Source of the DNA: Methanococcoides sp.
GTDB lineage: Archaea > Halobacteriota > Methanosarcinia > Methanosarcinales > Methanosarcinaceae
Assembly: GCA_021108275.1 (NCBI GenBank)
Contig: JAIORD010000019.1
Coordinates: 1-64,000 of the forward strand
Direction: 5' to 3'
DNA length: 64,000 nt
This document shows, one piece after another, positions 18,375 to 27,868 of the stretch (within the stretch, counting starts at the first letter, position 1; every line of letters begins with the position of its first letter). The position numbers and the translations under genes were made by a program. Below the pieces are notes generated by a model. It had not been told where the DNA came from, did no database searches, and was given only the letters and a program-made list of their open reading frames with translations.

Positions 18375-20240
18375 ATGGGTAATAGTTTAAAAAAACGAAT
18401 CTTAACCTTTGAAAAAGAATTATTACTAAAAAACCAAGCGATTGAATCAAGTATTAATGCTATTGCGTTAGCAGATATTGAAGGAAATATCGTCTACATA
18501 AATACCTCTTTTATAAAGATGTTTGGATTTGATAACAAAAACATATTTTTGCGTAGAAATGCAGATTGTTTTTGGGATAAACAAGTTGAAGCAACAGAAC
18601 TTATTGAAAATATTCATGAAAAAGGTTCTTGGTCTGGTGAACTCACAGCTCGAAAAAAGGATGGCTCTCATCTGATAACTTTAGCTTCCGCTAACATAAT
18701 TCGGGATGATTTGGATGAGGGAATTGCTATCATGATATCGTTTATTGATGTTTCCAAGGAGAAAGAATTGGAAACAGAATTTGAAACTATATTTAATTCT
18801 GTTAACGATGGAATTTTGATATGGGACTCCAATTGTAAACTTTTGGAAATAAACCAGATTGCTTGTGATGGATTGGGATATTCAAGGGCTGAATTACTGC
18901 AAATGACTGTAATGGACATAACACCTCCTGAATTAGTAGAACCAATAGGTGAGCAAATAATTGCTAAAATGCATCTGGGGGGAGGGATCGTCGAAACGCT
19001 CACTAGATGTAAAGATGGTTTATTGTTACCAATTGAACTTAACATCCGTCCAATCAAATACAAAGGAATTGATGCGATCTTAGCCGTTGCCAGAGATACA
19101 AGTGAACGCAAGAAAGCAGAACGTAAGATCAAAGAAAGTGAAGCAAAATATCGCGCCCTGTTCCATTATAACAGTGCTGTGATGCTAATTATTGACCCGG
19201 ATACCGGCAACATAATAGATGCAAATCCTGCTGCATGCTCATACTATGGCTACGATATAAAAGAGCTCAAGCACATGAAGATAAGCGATATCAACATTTT
19301 TTCAAAAGATCGAGTATTGGAAGAAATGGAAAATGCAAGATCTGAAAAGAGAAAACAATTTACCTTCACCCATAGGCTGTCCAGTGGAGAAATGCGCAAT
19401 GTGGATGTCTACAGTTGCCCAATAGTGATTAATGACAAAAAGGTCCTTTGCTCGATAATTCACGATATCACTGATTGCAAGAAAGCAGAAGCTGATTTGA
19501 TGACTGGTACAGAAAATTATATCAGTCTGGTAGAAAATGGAAATGATGGGATCATCGTAATTCAAGACGACCTGCTTAAATTTGCAAATCAAAAGTTCAT
19601 GGATATATGCGGATTTTCAAAGGATGAAATAATCGGGAACTCTTTTTTTGATCTGGTTTCAACTGAATATAAGGAAATAGCACAGGAAAGGTACAATAAG
19701 AGATTTAGCAGCGAAAATGTTCCAAACAATTATGAAATTGAGATAGTTTCAAAGGATGGAAACTTTATTCCAGTGGAGATAATTGGATCCATTATCGTAT
19801 ATGAAGGCAAACCCGGAGATATGATAATAATCCGTGACATCACTGAGCGGAAGCATATGATGGAAGCTTTACAAAAATCAGAACAGAAGTTCAGATATAT
19901 TTTTAACAACTCTAATGATTCAATTATCATATATGATCTAGATGGTAGTATCATTGAAGTTAACGAAGTTGCTTGTCAATTCACAGGTTATAGCAGGGAT
20001 GAAATGCTGAGTATGTCGGTGATGGACTTAGATTCTCCTGAACAGGCAGCAAAAATGTCTGATAATATCAAGCGCTTACAAAAAGGAAAACGTGATATAT
20101 TAGAGAGCGTAACTATTTGCAAAGACGGCACTCCTGTCCCTATAGAACTAAGTAACCGTCTTATTGAGTATGAAGGCAAAACTGCTGTACTCTGTATTGC
20201 CAGAGATATTACAGAACGAAAAAAACAGAACATAAAATAA
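18375..20240 (+). CDS. Multi-PAS sensor protein lacking a kinase domain, probably truncated
   Basis: The 621 residues contain about five PAS/PAC units separated by the usual linkers (DTSERKKAERKIKESEAKYR, ITERKHMMEALQKSEQ, ITERKKQNIK). No histidine kinase, GGDEF or output domain follows. The frame ends in TAA directly after ITERKKQNIK, and in-frame codons beyond the stop read ESEAKYKDVVLSMDARFYAAR before another TAA at 20306. That is the normal linker to a next PAS or kinase domain. A stop mutation plus loss of downstream sequence is likely; a naturally kinase-free sensor is the alternative. Confidence 0.75.
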   Translation: MGNSLKKRILTFEKELLLKNQAIESSINAIALADIEGNIVYINTSFIKMFGFDNKNIFLRRNADCFWDKQVEATELIENIHEKGSWSGELTARKKDGSHLITLASANIIRDDLDEGIAIMISFIDVSKEKELETEFETIFNSVNDGILIWDSNCKLLEINQIACDGLGYSRAELLQMTVMDITPPELVEPIGEQIIAKMHLGGGIVETLTRCKDGLLLPIELNIRPIKYKGIDAILAVARDTSERKKAERKIKESEAKYRALFHYNSAVMLIIDPDTGNIIDANPAACSYYGYDIKELKHMKISDINIFSKDRVLEEMENARSEKRKQFTFTHRLSSGEMRNVDVYSCPIVINDKKVLCSIIHDITDCKKAEADLMTGTENYISLVENGNDGIIVIQDDLLKFANQKFMDICGFSKDEIIGNSFFDLVSTEYKEIAQERYNKRFSSENVPNNYEIEIVSKDGNFIPVEIIGSIIVYEGKPGDMIIIRDITERKHMMEALQKSEQKFRYIFNNSNDSIIIYDLDGSIIEVNEVACQFTGYSRDEMLSMSVMDLDSPEQAAKMSDNIKRLQKGKRDILESVTICKDGTPVPIELSNRLIEYEGKTAVLCIARDITERKKQNIK

Positions 20241-20343
20241 GAAAGTGAAGCAAAATACAAAGACGTTGTTTTGTCAATGGATGCTAGATTCTATGCTGCA
20301 AGATAAGCTAAGATCAAACTCTTAAAAATGGTGGATCAAAAGA

Positions 20344-20742
20344 TCACTCCACCATTTCCTCGTTCTCTTCTGCCCAGGAAGGCTGGTTTATAGCAAAGAA
20401 CTCAAGGTCAACAGTCCCGGTGTTCTCCGTGTGCTGCTTTGAATTTGCAGGTATGTGAACAAGCTTTCCTTTCCTAAGCTCAAATGGTATATCCTCTATG
20501 TAGAGCAAACCTTCACCTTCAAGAACATAATATACCTCCGGGTTCTTCATCATGTGAGGTTCAATGGACTTGTCGGGCTTGATTATTACGTGTGCAATGC
20601 TGTAATTAACATCCAGGTCTCCATCAGCTTTTGCCGGGTGGAATAAATTACCAATAAATACGTCTCCAAAACGGCTGAAGTGCTCAAGATCTTCAACATC
20701 ATCGGTGTAGATATAGTCATTAACGTAAAAGCCGGAATGCAC
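20344..20742 (-). CDS. Cupin-domain protein
   Basis: The 132 residues include a single conserved-barrel cupin: PHMMKNPEVYYVLEGEGLLYIE followed by LVHIPANSKQHTENTG, with H and E metal ligands in motif 1 and a histidine in motif 2. The C-terminus is acidic. Such small cupins are often sugar-phosphate isomerase-like or metal-binding, but the substrate cannot be told. GTG at 20742 is the first standard start. The frame stays open upstream to about 20850 without ATG, GTG or TTG, so the true start is uncertain. Confidence 0.75.
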   Translation of the reverse strand: MHSGFYVNDYIYTDDVEDLEHFSRFGDVFIGNLFHPAKADGDLDVNYSIAHVIIKPDKSIEPHMMKNPEVYYVLEGEGLLYIEDIPFELRKGKLVHIPANSKQHTENTGTVDLEFFAINQPSWAEENEEMVE

Positions 20743-20840
20743 AAGGTATGTGCTATAAAAACTATCTAAGGTATAGTATTTGGTGACTATGAAATCTTCA
20801 GGATGAGGTGTAAACTCATCTATGATCCTGGCTGAGATCT

Positions 20841-21809
20841 TTATATTTGCGACTGATTTACTGTTACTTGTGAAGATCTCATTATGTCAATACTTGTTGC
20901 AGTGCCCAAATTAATGTCTTCTTCCTGTTCGAGGGCCTGAAATATTTTCTGGACCAACATATGTTTTATTTTCCTTCGTTGGCGAGGGTCCACCACATAT
21001 CTGACACGCATATCTATCCAGTTATCCCGGGTTGTCATGTATAGTTTGGTTTCCACGTCATAGGAGGTGATGAAATATTTCTCACTCATGTTCAAGAGTT
21101 CTTTTTTTGCAGAATCTTCAAAATCATATATGGCATCCTTTGCAACCTTTAATGTAATTTCTTCTGCTTTTATCCAGTTGCTTCCATATACCAACATGAT
21201 CTGAACTTCGTCCCAAATGAAGGAGAAGTCCTTAGTGTAGTTCTTGACCGTACCACTTAGGATGAAACTGTTTGGCAGCTGAACGATACGTCCGGTATAT
21301 TGATCCCCGTCAACCCATTCACGAATCTCCATTATGGTGGTGCTGAAATTCTTTATATCAAGCACATCTCCGATTATATCTCCCACTTCTATCCGGTCAC
21401 CAGCCCTGAAAGGACGGGATCCAAAAATAATTATACCGCCAGCTATACTTTTTAACAGGTCCTGAAGGGCTATGGCAACACCTGCACTTAGTATCCCATA
21501 GGCTACTATCAGGCCGGTGGTTTCTCTGAACCACACGGCAAAAAGGGATGCCAGAACAAGGAATGTGATCATTATTGAGACAGTTTTGCGGAACGTGTAC
21601 CTTTCCTTGTTATCATGTACTTTTACTCTAACAATGTCTTCGATGATGGCTCTTATTATGTAGAATGCCAGGACAATGAGCACGGAATGCAATATCTTTG
21701 TTAGCAGGGTCTCATAACCAATTAGATAGTCTGTAAAATAATTGATATATGTGATGAATATTGCTAAGGCTAGCAAAATAATCATATTCAGCCCTCTCAA
21801 AAACCCCAT
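20841..21809 (-). CDS. MscS-family mechanosensitive ion channel
   Basis: The 322-residue protein has four N-terminal hydrophobic helices, then the pore-lining helix and beta domain typical of MscS: SAGVAIALQDLLKSIAGGII, FRAGDRIEVGDIIGDV, and the polar PNSFI stretch. It would act as an emergency release channel under hypo-osmotic stress. Two further channel-like genes lie about 1 kb downstream on the same strand, so this is a small membrane-stress cluster. Confidence 0.9.
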   Translation of the reverse strand: MGFLRGLNMIILLALAIFITYINYFTDYLIGYETLLTKILHSVLIVLAFYIIRAIIEDIVRVKVHDNKERYTFRKTVSIMITFLVLASLFAVWFRETTGLIVAYGILSAGVAIALQDLLKSIAGGIIIFGSRPFRAGDRIEVGDIIGDVLDIKNFSTTIMEIREWVDGDQYTGRIVQLPNSFILSGTVKNYTKDFSFIWDEVQIMLVYGSNWIKAEEITLKVAKDAIYDFEDSAKKELLNMSEKYFITSYDVETKLYMTTRDNWIDMRVRYVVDPRQRRKIKHMLVQKIFQALEQEEDINLGTATSIDIMRSSQVTVNQSQI

Positions 21810-21992
21810 AAAATAATTTTATGAGCTGCAACCATATTAACCCTTTTGTCTGAAGAATGAATTACAGAAGTGATGTACAGATCTCTGCAATGTAGCACAT
21901 ACTGCCAATCATATAATTAATTAGTAAGGGTACTTTTCAATTAAAGTAAAGTTATGGAGAGATAGCATTTACAAATGAGAATGGGTAAAATG

Positions 21993-22223
21993 TTAGTTAA
22001 GGATCGAAGTAATGAAACTCAGGGTCAGGTATGCAGTTACCAGCATCACGATCCCTATGAGTATATAGGTAAGGATGTTTCTGTAAACTACGTTCTTTTC
22101 AGACCCTGCTTTGATCCCGAAACCTCCGGCACAGGTGCCAGTTCCACAACCTTTGGTACTACAGCTTTCTTTAGTGTTTTGTTCACTGTTTACCATGGGA
22201 AGTGTTTTGATTTCTTTGGGCAT
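21993..22223 (-). CDS. Small cysteine-rich single-pass membrane protein
   Basis: The 76 residues combine an N-terminal polar part with four cysteines (SCSTKGCGTGTC plus glycines) and one C-terminal hydrophobic helix (ILTYILIGIVMLVTAYLTLSF). The cysteine cluster could bind a metal or sit at a redox site near the membrane. I do not recognise the family. The opposite strand has an overlapping frame of similar length, but the minus frame has the coherent membrane-protein composition. Confidence 0.55.
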   Translation of the reverse strand: MPKEIKTLPMVNSEQNTKESCSTKGCGTGTCAGGFGIKAGSEKNVVYRNILTYILIGIVMLVTAYLTLSFITSILN

Positions 22224-22466
22224 TATTAATATTCTCTTCCCGTTGAATATAAACGTTTGTATTTAGGCATTCTTTCAATATATGCCGACCTAGATGTCCT
22301 TTTTGTAAATAATTTTGCTTGATACTTATTCGATATAAAAGGTAATTGTCAGGTCTAAATAACTTTAAGATCGTAGCCTGGAGAGCTTCTCAATGTATGG
22401 ATGCTCATAATTAGTGAGACGAAAAACCCAAAGATCCCTAAAATATTAATTTTCCATACTATTCTG

Positions 22467-22886
22467 TCATTCACTGGGTGAATATTTGATCGCTAGGATC
22501 CTTATTGCACCCAATACCAGTAGCACTACCGATAGGCTTAACATAAATTCATATTCAATTTTTTGGGCATAAATTCCAACTGCGATCTCACGCATGACGA
22601 TCAAAATCGTGGCATCTGTTATATATGTAAGTCTGATTCTTTCATGTTCACGATAATCATTAAAAGCCTTGAAAAAGTCAATAAGAACAAAAACCGTGAG
22701 GACACTAAAGACTATGTTTGTAAAACTTATCTGAATAAAATTGCCATCAAAAAGCCCTATTAAAATTGAGCCAAGACTCGCAAAGATCTTTAACACTCCC
22801 ACAATTACCGCTAGTAGCAGTATATAAAGAATGAGTGTAGTGACATAACGTATCACAATATCAAATATTTTGTCATGATTTAACAT
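22467..22886 (-). CDS. PsiE-like membrane protein
   Basis: The 139 residues carry four predicted helices with the charged loop FNDYREHERIRLTYITDATI between helices 2 and 3, as in the phosphate-starvation-inducible PsiE family. ATG at 22886 is preceded by GGAGGG. The role is unknown even in bacteria. It lies next to mechanosensitive-type genes on the same strand. Confidence 0.7.
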   Translation of the reverse strand: MLNHDKIFDIVIRYVTTLILYILLLAVIVGVLKIFASLGSILIGLFDGNFIQISFTNIVFSVLTVFVLIDFFKAFNDYREHERIRLTYITDATILIVMREIAVGIYAQKIEYEFMLSLSVVLLVLGAIRILAIKYSPSE

Positions 22887-22961
22887 TTACTCCCTCCATT
22901 GAAGGGTTGATCAACAAGAATCTTCTAACTTACCTTAAAAATAAAAAAAGAAAAGTAGGGA

Positions 22962-23862
22962 TTATTTCTTCTCTTTGGCATATGCCACAAGTGCTTCTTT
23001 GATACCCCACTTGAAAGCTACTACAACAGCTAATCCCCATGCAAGTGGTCCTATCAGCAGATAGAAGATACTCGTATCGATCAGCATTGTATCAAGTGCC
23101 AATAATACCAGTACCAGTGCAAGGAATCCCTTTAGTAATGGGATCCAAACATTACTTCCCTCTACTTCCATTCCTTCCATGATACCTTTGAGGTAATCTG
23201 TAAGGAGGTCAAGTACCAATAGTCCAACTACCAGTATGAGAACACCTGCAAATAAACTGGGTATGTAATTGAGTACAGCTGCCAGGAAATTAGATACAAC
23301 ATCCAATCCCAGGATATTAGAAGCTGCCAGGATGAAGATCAAGTACCCAAAGGCTTTTACAATACCTGCAATTATTCCCGAAATTTTCAAGTTTGCTGCT
23401 TCAAGACCTTTTCCTTTCATCAATACCTGATGCTATCAATATCGTCTTTACCAGTCCTGCCAGGAAATCAACGATAAGCAATCCAATTATAAGAATTATC
23501 GCTGCTGATATTACAAGAGGCAGGAATAATATGATCTGGGCGAGGAAATCTGCCACTATCTGTATCTTCAGTATGTCTATAATAATTACAGCAAAGATGA
23601 TATAGACGAACCATTTGATTATGTTATCAAACATTGCCACGGTGGTCGATTCAGTTCTTTTGATCATACCGCCTAAGAATGTTTTATCAATAAGATCATC
23701 CAGACCTATCTTATCAAGGACCTTTGCTCCGATCTTTCCAAGTATTTTCCCGACAATCAATGCTACTATCATCAATATTATGACAGCTACAAGTGTCGGA
23801 ATAAATGCAATGAACTGATCCACCATTCCAAATAAACTTGTCAGTATAGGTGATTCTACCAT
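22962..23862 (-). pseudogene. TM-helix-repeat (PF05552-type) channel-like protein, split in two by a frameshift
   Basis: The first frame (23862-23401, 153 aa) ends LIASGIDERKRS. The second (23423-22962, 153 aa) continues GLEAANLKISGIIAGIVKAF. Dropping one base in the run at 23406-23413 joins them into one protein of about 300 residues reading ASGIDERKGLEAANLK. Each half has conserved glycine-rich amphipathic helices (VAVIILMIVALIVGKILGKI; LFAGVLILVVGLLVLDLL) as in the mechanosensitive TM-helix family. The change could be a true mutation, a programmed shift or a sequencing error in an A/G run. Either half might still be made, since ATG codons follow the shift. Confidence 0.7.
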
Positions 23863-24377
23863 TATATATTCCCCCGTATATTTATTTTTGTAGAAGAAAT
23901 ATTCTAAACCCAGATATCTCTCCTACATCACTCCAAAGTTAAATTTAGTATGTTTGTATTTAAGGCTTCTGCCTAAAATATTTCGTACAGTCATTTAAAA
24001 CAAAATATATTAAAAAATGGTTTAATATCTGGACTTGAAAGTTGGTCTTTCTAGCTCTGTAGAAATTCTTATAAGACGAAAAGGTGAAGTTTGCATAACT
24101 TGTACTTTAACAAAGAAATGGTGTCATAATTAGATATAAGTTTTTTACAGGTTCATTTTCTTCCATTTCCTTTTGTGATATGTTTGTAATACGAGGCTGT
24201 TCATTCTAAATCATCTATGTACTTTTAATTCCATTGATGTCTTTTTTCAGTCATTCAATTATATCATTTTACAAGAAAAACTTCGAAACATTAATGTATG
24301 GTACTTGTTAACAGATATCAACATCAGTGTGTGTTATGTGGTAGCATATATCAGGCAAAAAATGGCAAGTGATAATT
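23863..24377. other. AT-rich intergenic region upstream of the symporter operon
   Basis: No gene is seen in this 515-base region. It must hold the promoters of both divergent units. No clear repeats or hairpins beyond AT-rich tracts were recognised. Confidence 0.4.
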
Positions 24378-24497
24378 ATGTTAGGAATTGATGATCCTCA
24401 AATCTGGTTGGCATACATACTGTGCATTGTTAGTGCATTGGGTTGTATGGTGTATGGTCTTTTAAAGTGGAACGAAGAAGAAAGTGAGGAGTGGTGA
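24378..24497 (+). CDS. Symporter small accessory protein
   Basis: The 39-residue frame starts MLGIDDPQIWLAYILCIVSA and has one hydrophobic helix ending in a charged tail (KWNEEESEEW). Tiny one-helix proteins of this pattern are encoded directly upstream of sodium:solute symporters in Methanosarcinales and many bacteria. The gene stops 3 bases before the symporter GTG start, so the two are translationally coupled. It is likely an assembly or regulatory subunit. Confidence 0.8.
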   Translation: MLGIDDPQIWLAYILCIVSALGCMVYGLLKWNEEESEEW

Positions 24498-24500
24498 TAA

Positions 24501-26093
24501 GTGGCGGTAAATACTTCAACGCTTGGTATCTTCATTCTTGTATATCTTCTTGCAGTCTTCTATTGTGGCTGGTTGGCTTACAAAAGGACAAAGGATGTAG
24601 ATGACTACATGCTTGCCGGACGGAATGTAAATCCTTATATTCTTGCTCTTTCTTATGGTGCTGCTTTCATCAGTACAGCGGCTATCATTGGTTTTGGAGG
24701 AGTGACGGGAACACTTGGTCTTGGAACTCTCTGGCTTGTGTTCATGAATATCTTTGTGGGTATCTTTATAGCGTTCGTAGTATTTGGTGCAAGGACTAGA
24801 AGGATAGGTTTGAACCTTGGTGCTGTAACTTTCCCTGAACTTCTCGGAAGGCGTTTCCAGTCTCGTTTCATTCAAGGTTATTCCGGTGCTCTCATTGCCC
24901 TTTTTATGCCTCTCTATGCAGGTATCGTCCTTATTGGTGGTGCAAGGTTCATGGAAACCGCACTTTCAATAGATTACAATATTGCAGTACTTATCCTGAT
25001 AGTCATCGTAGCAGCTTATGTCATTACAGGTGGTCTGCTTGCTGTCATGTACACAGATGCACTTCAGGGAACTTTGATGCTTGTTGGAATGGCAATTCTT
25101 CTGGTACTGACCTATGCTAAGCTCGGTGGTGTCGTAGAAGCTCATCAGGCACTTACGAACCTTGCTCCAATGGTTCCTGAATCTCTTGCAGCAGGTGGTC
25201 ATCAGGGCTGGACCGCAATGCCTGTATTTGGATCTCCGATCTGGTGGACAATGGTCTCAACCATCATTCTTGGTGTTGGCATTGGTGTATTGGCACAGCC
25301 ACAACTTGCTGTCAGGTTCATGACAGTCGATAGTAAGAAATCTCTTAATAGAGCAGTTTTCGCAGGCGGTCCGTTCATTCTTATGATGGCAGGCGTAGCA
25401 TACATTGTAGGTGGTCTTTCAAACGTCCATTTCTTCAATACGGTGGAAATGATCTCTATCGATGTTGCAAAAGGGAATCTGGACGTTATCATGCCTGAAT
25501 ACATTAACAGTGCAATGCCTGAATTGTTCGTTATCTTTTTCATGATAACTTTACTTGCAGCGGCGATGTCCACATTAAGCTCACAATTTCACACAATGGG
25601 AACAGCTATAGGACATGATTTTTACCGTGAGTTCCTCATGAAAGGGAATGCAGGTAATACTATTACTGTTACCAAATTAGGTATCATTGTGACCATTATA
25701 TTCAGTGTCATACTTGCATACATTCTACCTATTAGCATAATTGCAAGGGCAACCGCTATCTTCTTCGGACTTTGTGCAGCAGCTTTCCTTCCGATGTACA
25801 TTGGTGCATTGTTCTGGAAGAGAATGACAAAAGAAGGCGCGATCGCGAGTTTGATCATAGGTACTTTCAGTAGTCTATTCTGGCTGGCATTCGTGCATGT
25901 AAAGGAAGCAGCACCTCTTGGCATCTGCAAGGCTCTTTTTGGAACCGATACTTTACTTACAGGTACCTGGACAGTCGTTGACCCAATTCTTATTGCCGTT
26001 CCTCTTGCAATGGTAGCTGCAGTGAGTGTCAGTCTTTTGACAAAACAGCCATCAAAGGAACACCTTGATGCGTGTTATGGTAAGAAGTTCTGA
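24501..26093 (+). CDS. Sodium:solute symporter (SSS family)
   Basis: The 530 residues form about 13 transmembrane helices. SSS features include DYMLAGRNV after helix 1, GAAFISTAAIIGFGG in helix 2 and the MLAVMYTD-type segment GGLLAVMYTDALQG. It would import an organic solute with sodium. Candidate substrates in a methylotrophic methanogen include glycine betaine, proline or carboxylates, but the sequence does not decide. The start is GTG at 24501 following GTGGTGATAA. It forms an operon with the 39-residue partner. Confidence 0.9.
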   Translation: MAVNTSTLGIFILVYLLAVFYCGWLAYKRTKDVDDYMLAGRNVNPYILALSYGAAFISTAAIIGFGGVTGTLGLGTLWLVFMNIFVGIFIAFVVFGARTRRIGLNLGAVTFPELLGRRFQSRFIQGYSGALIALFMPLYAGIVLIGGARFMETALSIDYNIAVLILIVIVAAYVITGGLLAVMYTDALQGTLMLVGMAILLVLTYAKLGGVVEAHQALTNLAPMVPESLAAGGHQGWTAMPVFGSPIWWTMVSTIILGVGIGVLAQPQLAVRFMTVDSKKSLNRAVFAGGPFILMMAGVAYIVGGLSNVHFFNTVEMISIDVAKGNLDVIMPEYINSAMPELFVIFFMITLLAAAMSTLSSQFHTMGTAIGHDFYREFLMKGNAGNTITVTKLGIIVTIIFSVILAYILPISIIARATAIFFGLCAAAFLPMYIGALFWKRMTKEGAIASLIIGTFSSLFWLAFVHVKEAAPLGICKALFGTDTLLTGTWTVVDPILIAVPLAMVAAVSVSLLTKQPSKEHLDACYGKKF

Positions 26094-26199
26094 TCTCAGT
26101 TCATTGGAATATACGATTTTGGGCAGCATTTGGCTGCCTCTTTCTTTTTTTGCCTTTTTCAAATGATAGACACCCTTATTCATCCTAAAATGGTATATA

Positions 26200-26446
26200 T
26201 ACCATTAGTTCATATGTCCCATTAGTCACTGGTTGTGAGAACCAAGCAATCAATGGAAATATATGTCCACCTACAGGCGAATAAGGTCGTGGATAAAGTG
26301 TCGCTCTTGCTCGAAACATGTAAAGCCGAATCGAGATAGGGACGAAGACATAGTAGGGCAGGGACTGCCCCATTTCAAGCTCGTGGAGATTCCAGTAGGT
26401 AATCAATGAAACAAGAAGTCACTCATTTCAATGGGTGACAGTTCAC
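26200..26446 (+). mobile_element. Remnant right end of an IS200/IS605-type (TnpB) element
   Basis: A perfect 9-bp hairpin, GTCACTCAT-ttca-ATGGGTGAC (26418-26439, one G-T), is followed by AGTTCAC ending at 26446. The preceding bases ATGAAACAAGAAG match the end of the intact TnpB element at 52120 (ATGAAGCAAGAAG ... GTTCAC). A degenerate frame before it (GLPHFKLVEIPVGNQ) may be the last TnpB codons or guide-RNA scaffold. No transposase is left. The left boundary is a guess. Confidence 0.5.
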
Positions 26447-26494
26447 ATAGTTCCGATAATCAACATTATCCAGCTATTGTATGAGGAATAACAG

Positions 26495-27304
26495 ATGCCT
26501 GTAATGAGTCTTATTGGATGCCGGATGTTCGAGGATGAGATAGTCCATCTGGTGGAGAACGATCCGCTGATAGATGAGCTTATTGTGGTGGAGAACAAGG
26601 ATTGTTCCCGTCTGGTGGAAAAGCTTGATGATGTCGGAATTTCCTACAAACTTGCTCCTGCAACATCCCTGAACTCTGCTTACAAGGGCAATTGTGCGGA
26701 CAAATACTGTTTTATTATCAATATCCTTGAGTTCGCTCTGCATGCTATACCTCAAAACCTTAAATCTGAGGTATATAAGGCAGTTGAGGACATGGCCGAC
26801 TTTTCTGATGGTGTCCTGTTGTTCTACGGTCTTTGTGGGAATGTTCTTGGCAAGATCGAGGAAGATCTTGGTGATCTGGATTGCAAGATCTGTATCCTTA
26901 AAGAAGAGAATGGCGAGATCGTTGATGATTGCATTGGGGCTGTACTTGGTGGCAGAGATGCATATCTTGAACAACTTAAGAGTTTCAAGGGTGTAGGTAC
27001 GTTCTTCCTGACTCCTATGTGGGCAGCCAATTGGGGAGATATGCTTGTTGCCGGAGGTTTTGGTAAAGACCCTACAGATGTTGAAACCTCGAAATGGGTG
27101 TTCGATTCCATTGGCTACAAGAAAGTTGCAAAATTGAATACCGGGCTTCATTACGAAAAGGAGTTCGATAATATCGTTAAAGAATTTGCTGATATTTTCG
27201 AGTTCGATATTTTGAACATCGAAGGTACCCTTGAACTTGTGGAGAGATGTTATCGTGGTTTCAGGGATGAAATTCTTGAAGGTCATCATGAAAAGCTCGA
27301 TTGA
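26495..27304 (+). CDS. DUF1638 domain protein
   Basis: The 269-residue cytoplasmic protein starts MSLIGCRMFEDEIVHLVEND and has several conserved cysteines (NKDCSRL, LFYGLCGNVLG, DDCIGAVLGG) of the DUF1638 family. In methanogens and anaerobic bacteria these genes often accompany corrinoid methyltransferases and their activators, which suggests a role in methyl-group metabolism. Here no methyltransferase is adjacent. The neighbour is a solute symporter across an insertion-sequence remnant. Confidence 0.8.
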   Translation: MPVMSLIGCRMFEDEIVHLVENDPLIDELIVVENKDCSRLVEKLDDVGISYKLAPATSLNSAYKGNCADKYCFIINILEFALHAIPQNLKSEVYKAVEDMADFSDGVLLFYGLCGNVLGKIEEDLGDLDCKICILKEENGEIVDDCIGAVLGGRDAYLEQLKSFKGVGTFFLTPMWAANWGDMLVAGGFGKDPTDVETSKWVFDSIGYKKVAKLNTGLHYEKEFDNIVKEFADIFEFDILNIEGTLELVERCYRGFRDEILEGHHEKLD

Positions 27305-27388
27305 GCATTCTTCTTTTGCATACTGTTATTAAGGATATTGTCAATGATTAAAGCAAAATTAAGCTATCTATAACTATGGTGATATTTC

Positions 27389-27820
27389 TTGACACGAGTA
27401 CTTGCTACGGGAACTTTTGATCTTCTGCATTCGGGACATGTTTTTTTCTTGACACAGGCACGTAGTTTAGGCGATGAGCTTTATGTCCTTGTTGCAAGGG
27501 ATTCCATGATAAAGCACAAAGCACAACCTATTGTTCCTGAAGGACAGCGACTTGAGATGATAAGTGCTTTCGGGGTCGTGGACAAGGCACTTCTTGGAAG
27601 TGAGAGTGATATCTTTGAGCCTTTAAAAGAGATAGACCCTGATATCATCGTTCTGGGACATGACCAGTTCTTCGATGCCGGTGAGCTTGAAAAAAGTCTG
27701 GGTGAGAAGGGCTTTAAAGCAAAGGTAGTACGTGTCGATGATGCGATGAAATGTGAACTTTGTAGCAGTGGAAGAATTATTAAAAGGGTACTTGAAAGGT
27801 ACGGACAGAATGAGGAATGA
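27389..27820 (+). CDS. ribL: Archaeal FAD synthetase RibL
   Basis: The 143-residue nucleotidyltransferase has the HIGH-type motif GTFDLLHSGHVFFL, a KMSKS-like equivalent further on, and the C-terminal cysteines CELCSSGRI that mark archaeal RibL rather than glycerol-3-phosphate cytidylyltransferase. It would adenylate FMN to FAD. Translation begins at TTG 27389, preceded by GGTGAT at 27379. A second flavin gene, ribH, lies 1.2 kb away on the other strand. Confidence 0.88.
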   Translation: MTRVLATGTFDLLHSGHVFFLTQARSLGDELYVLVARDSMIKHKAQPIVPEGQRLEMISAFGVVDKALLGSESDIFEPLKEIDPDIIVLGHDQFFDAGELEKSLGEKGFKAKVVRVDDAMKCELCSSGRIIKRVLERYGQNEE

Positions 27821-27868
27821 AAGTTCTCTCAAAAATGTCTGGAAAAAATGCAGAAAAAATATGTGAGA

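Noticed and set aside
26474-27289. 271-residue minus-strand frame fully overlapping the DUF1638 gene
   Set aside because: The plus frame has family motifs and conserved cysteines; the minus frame has the composition of a shadow.
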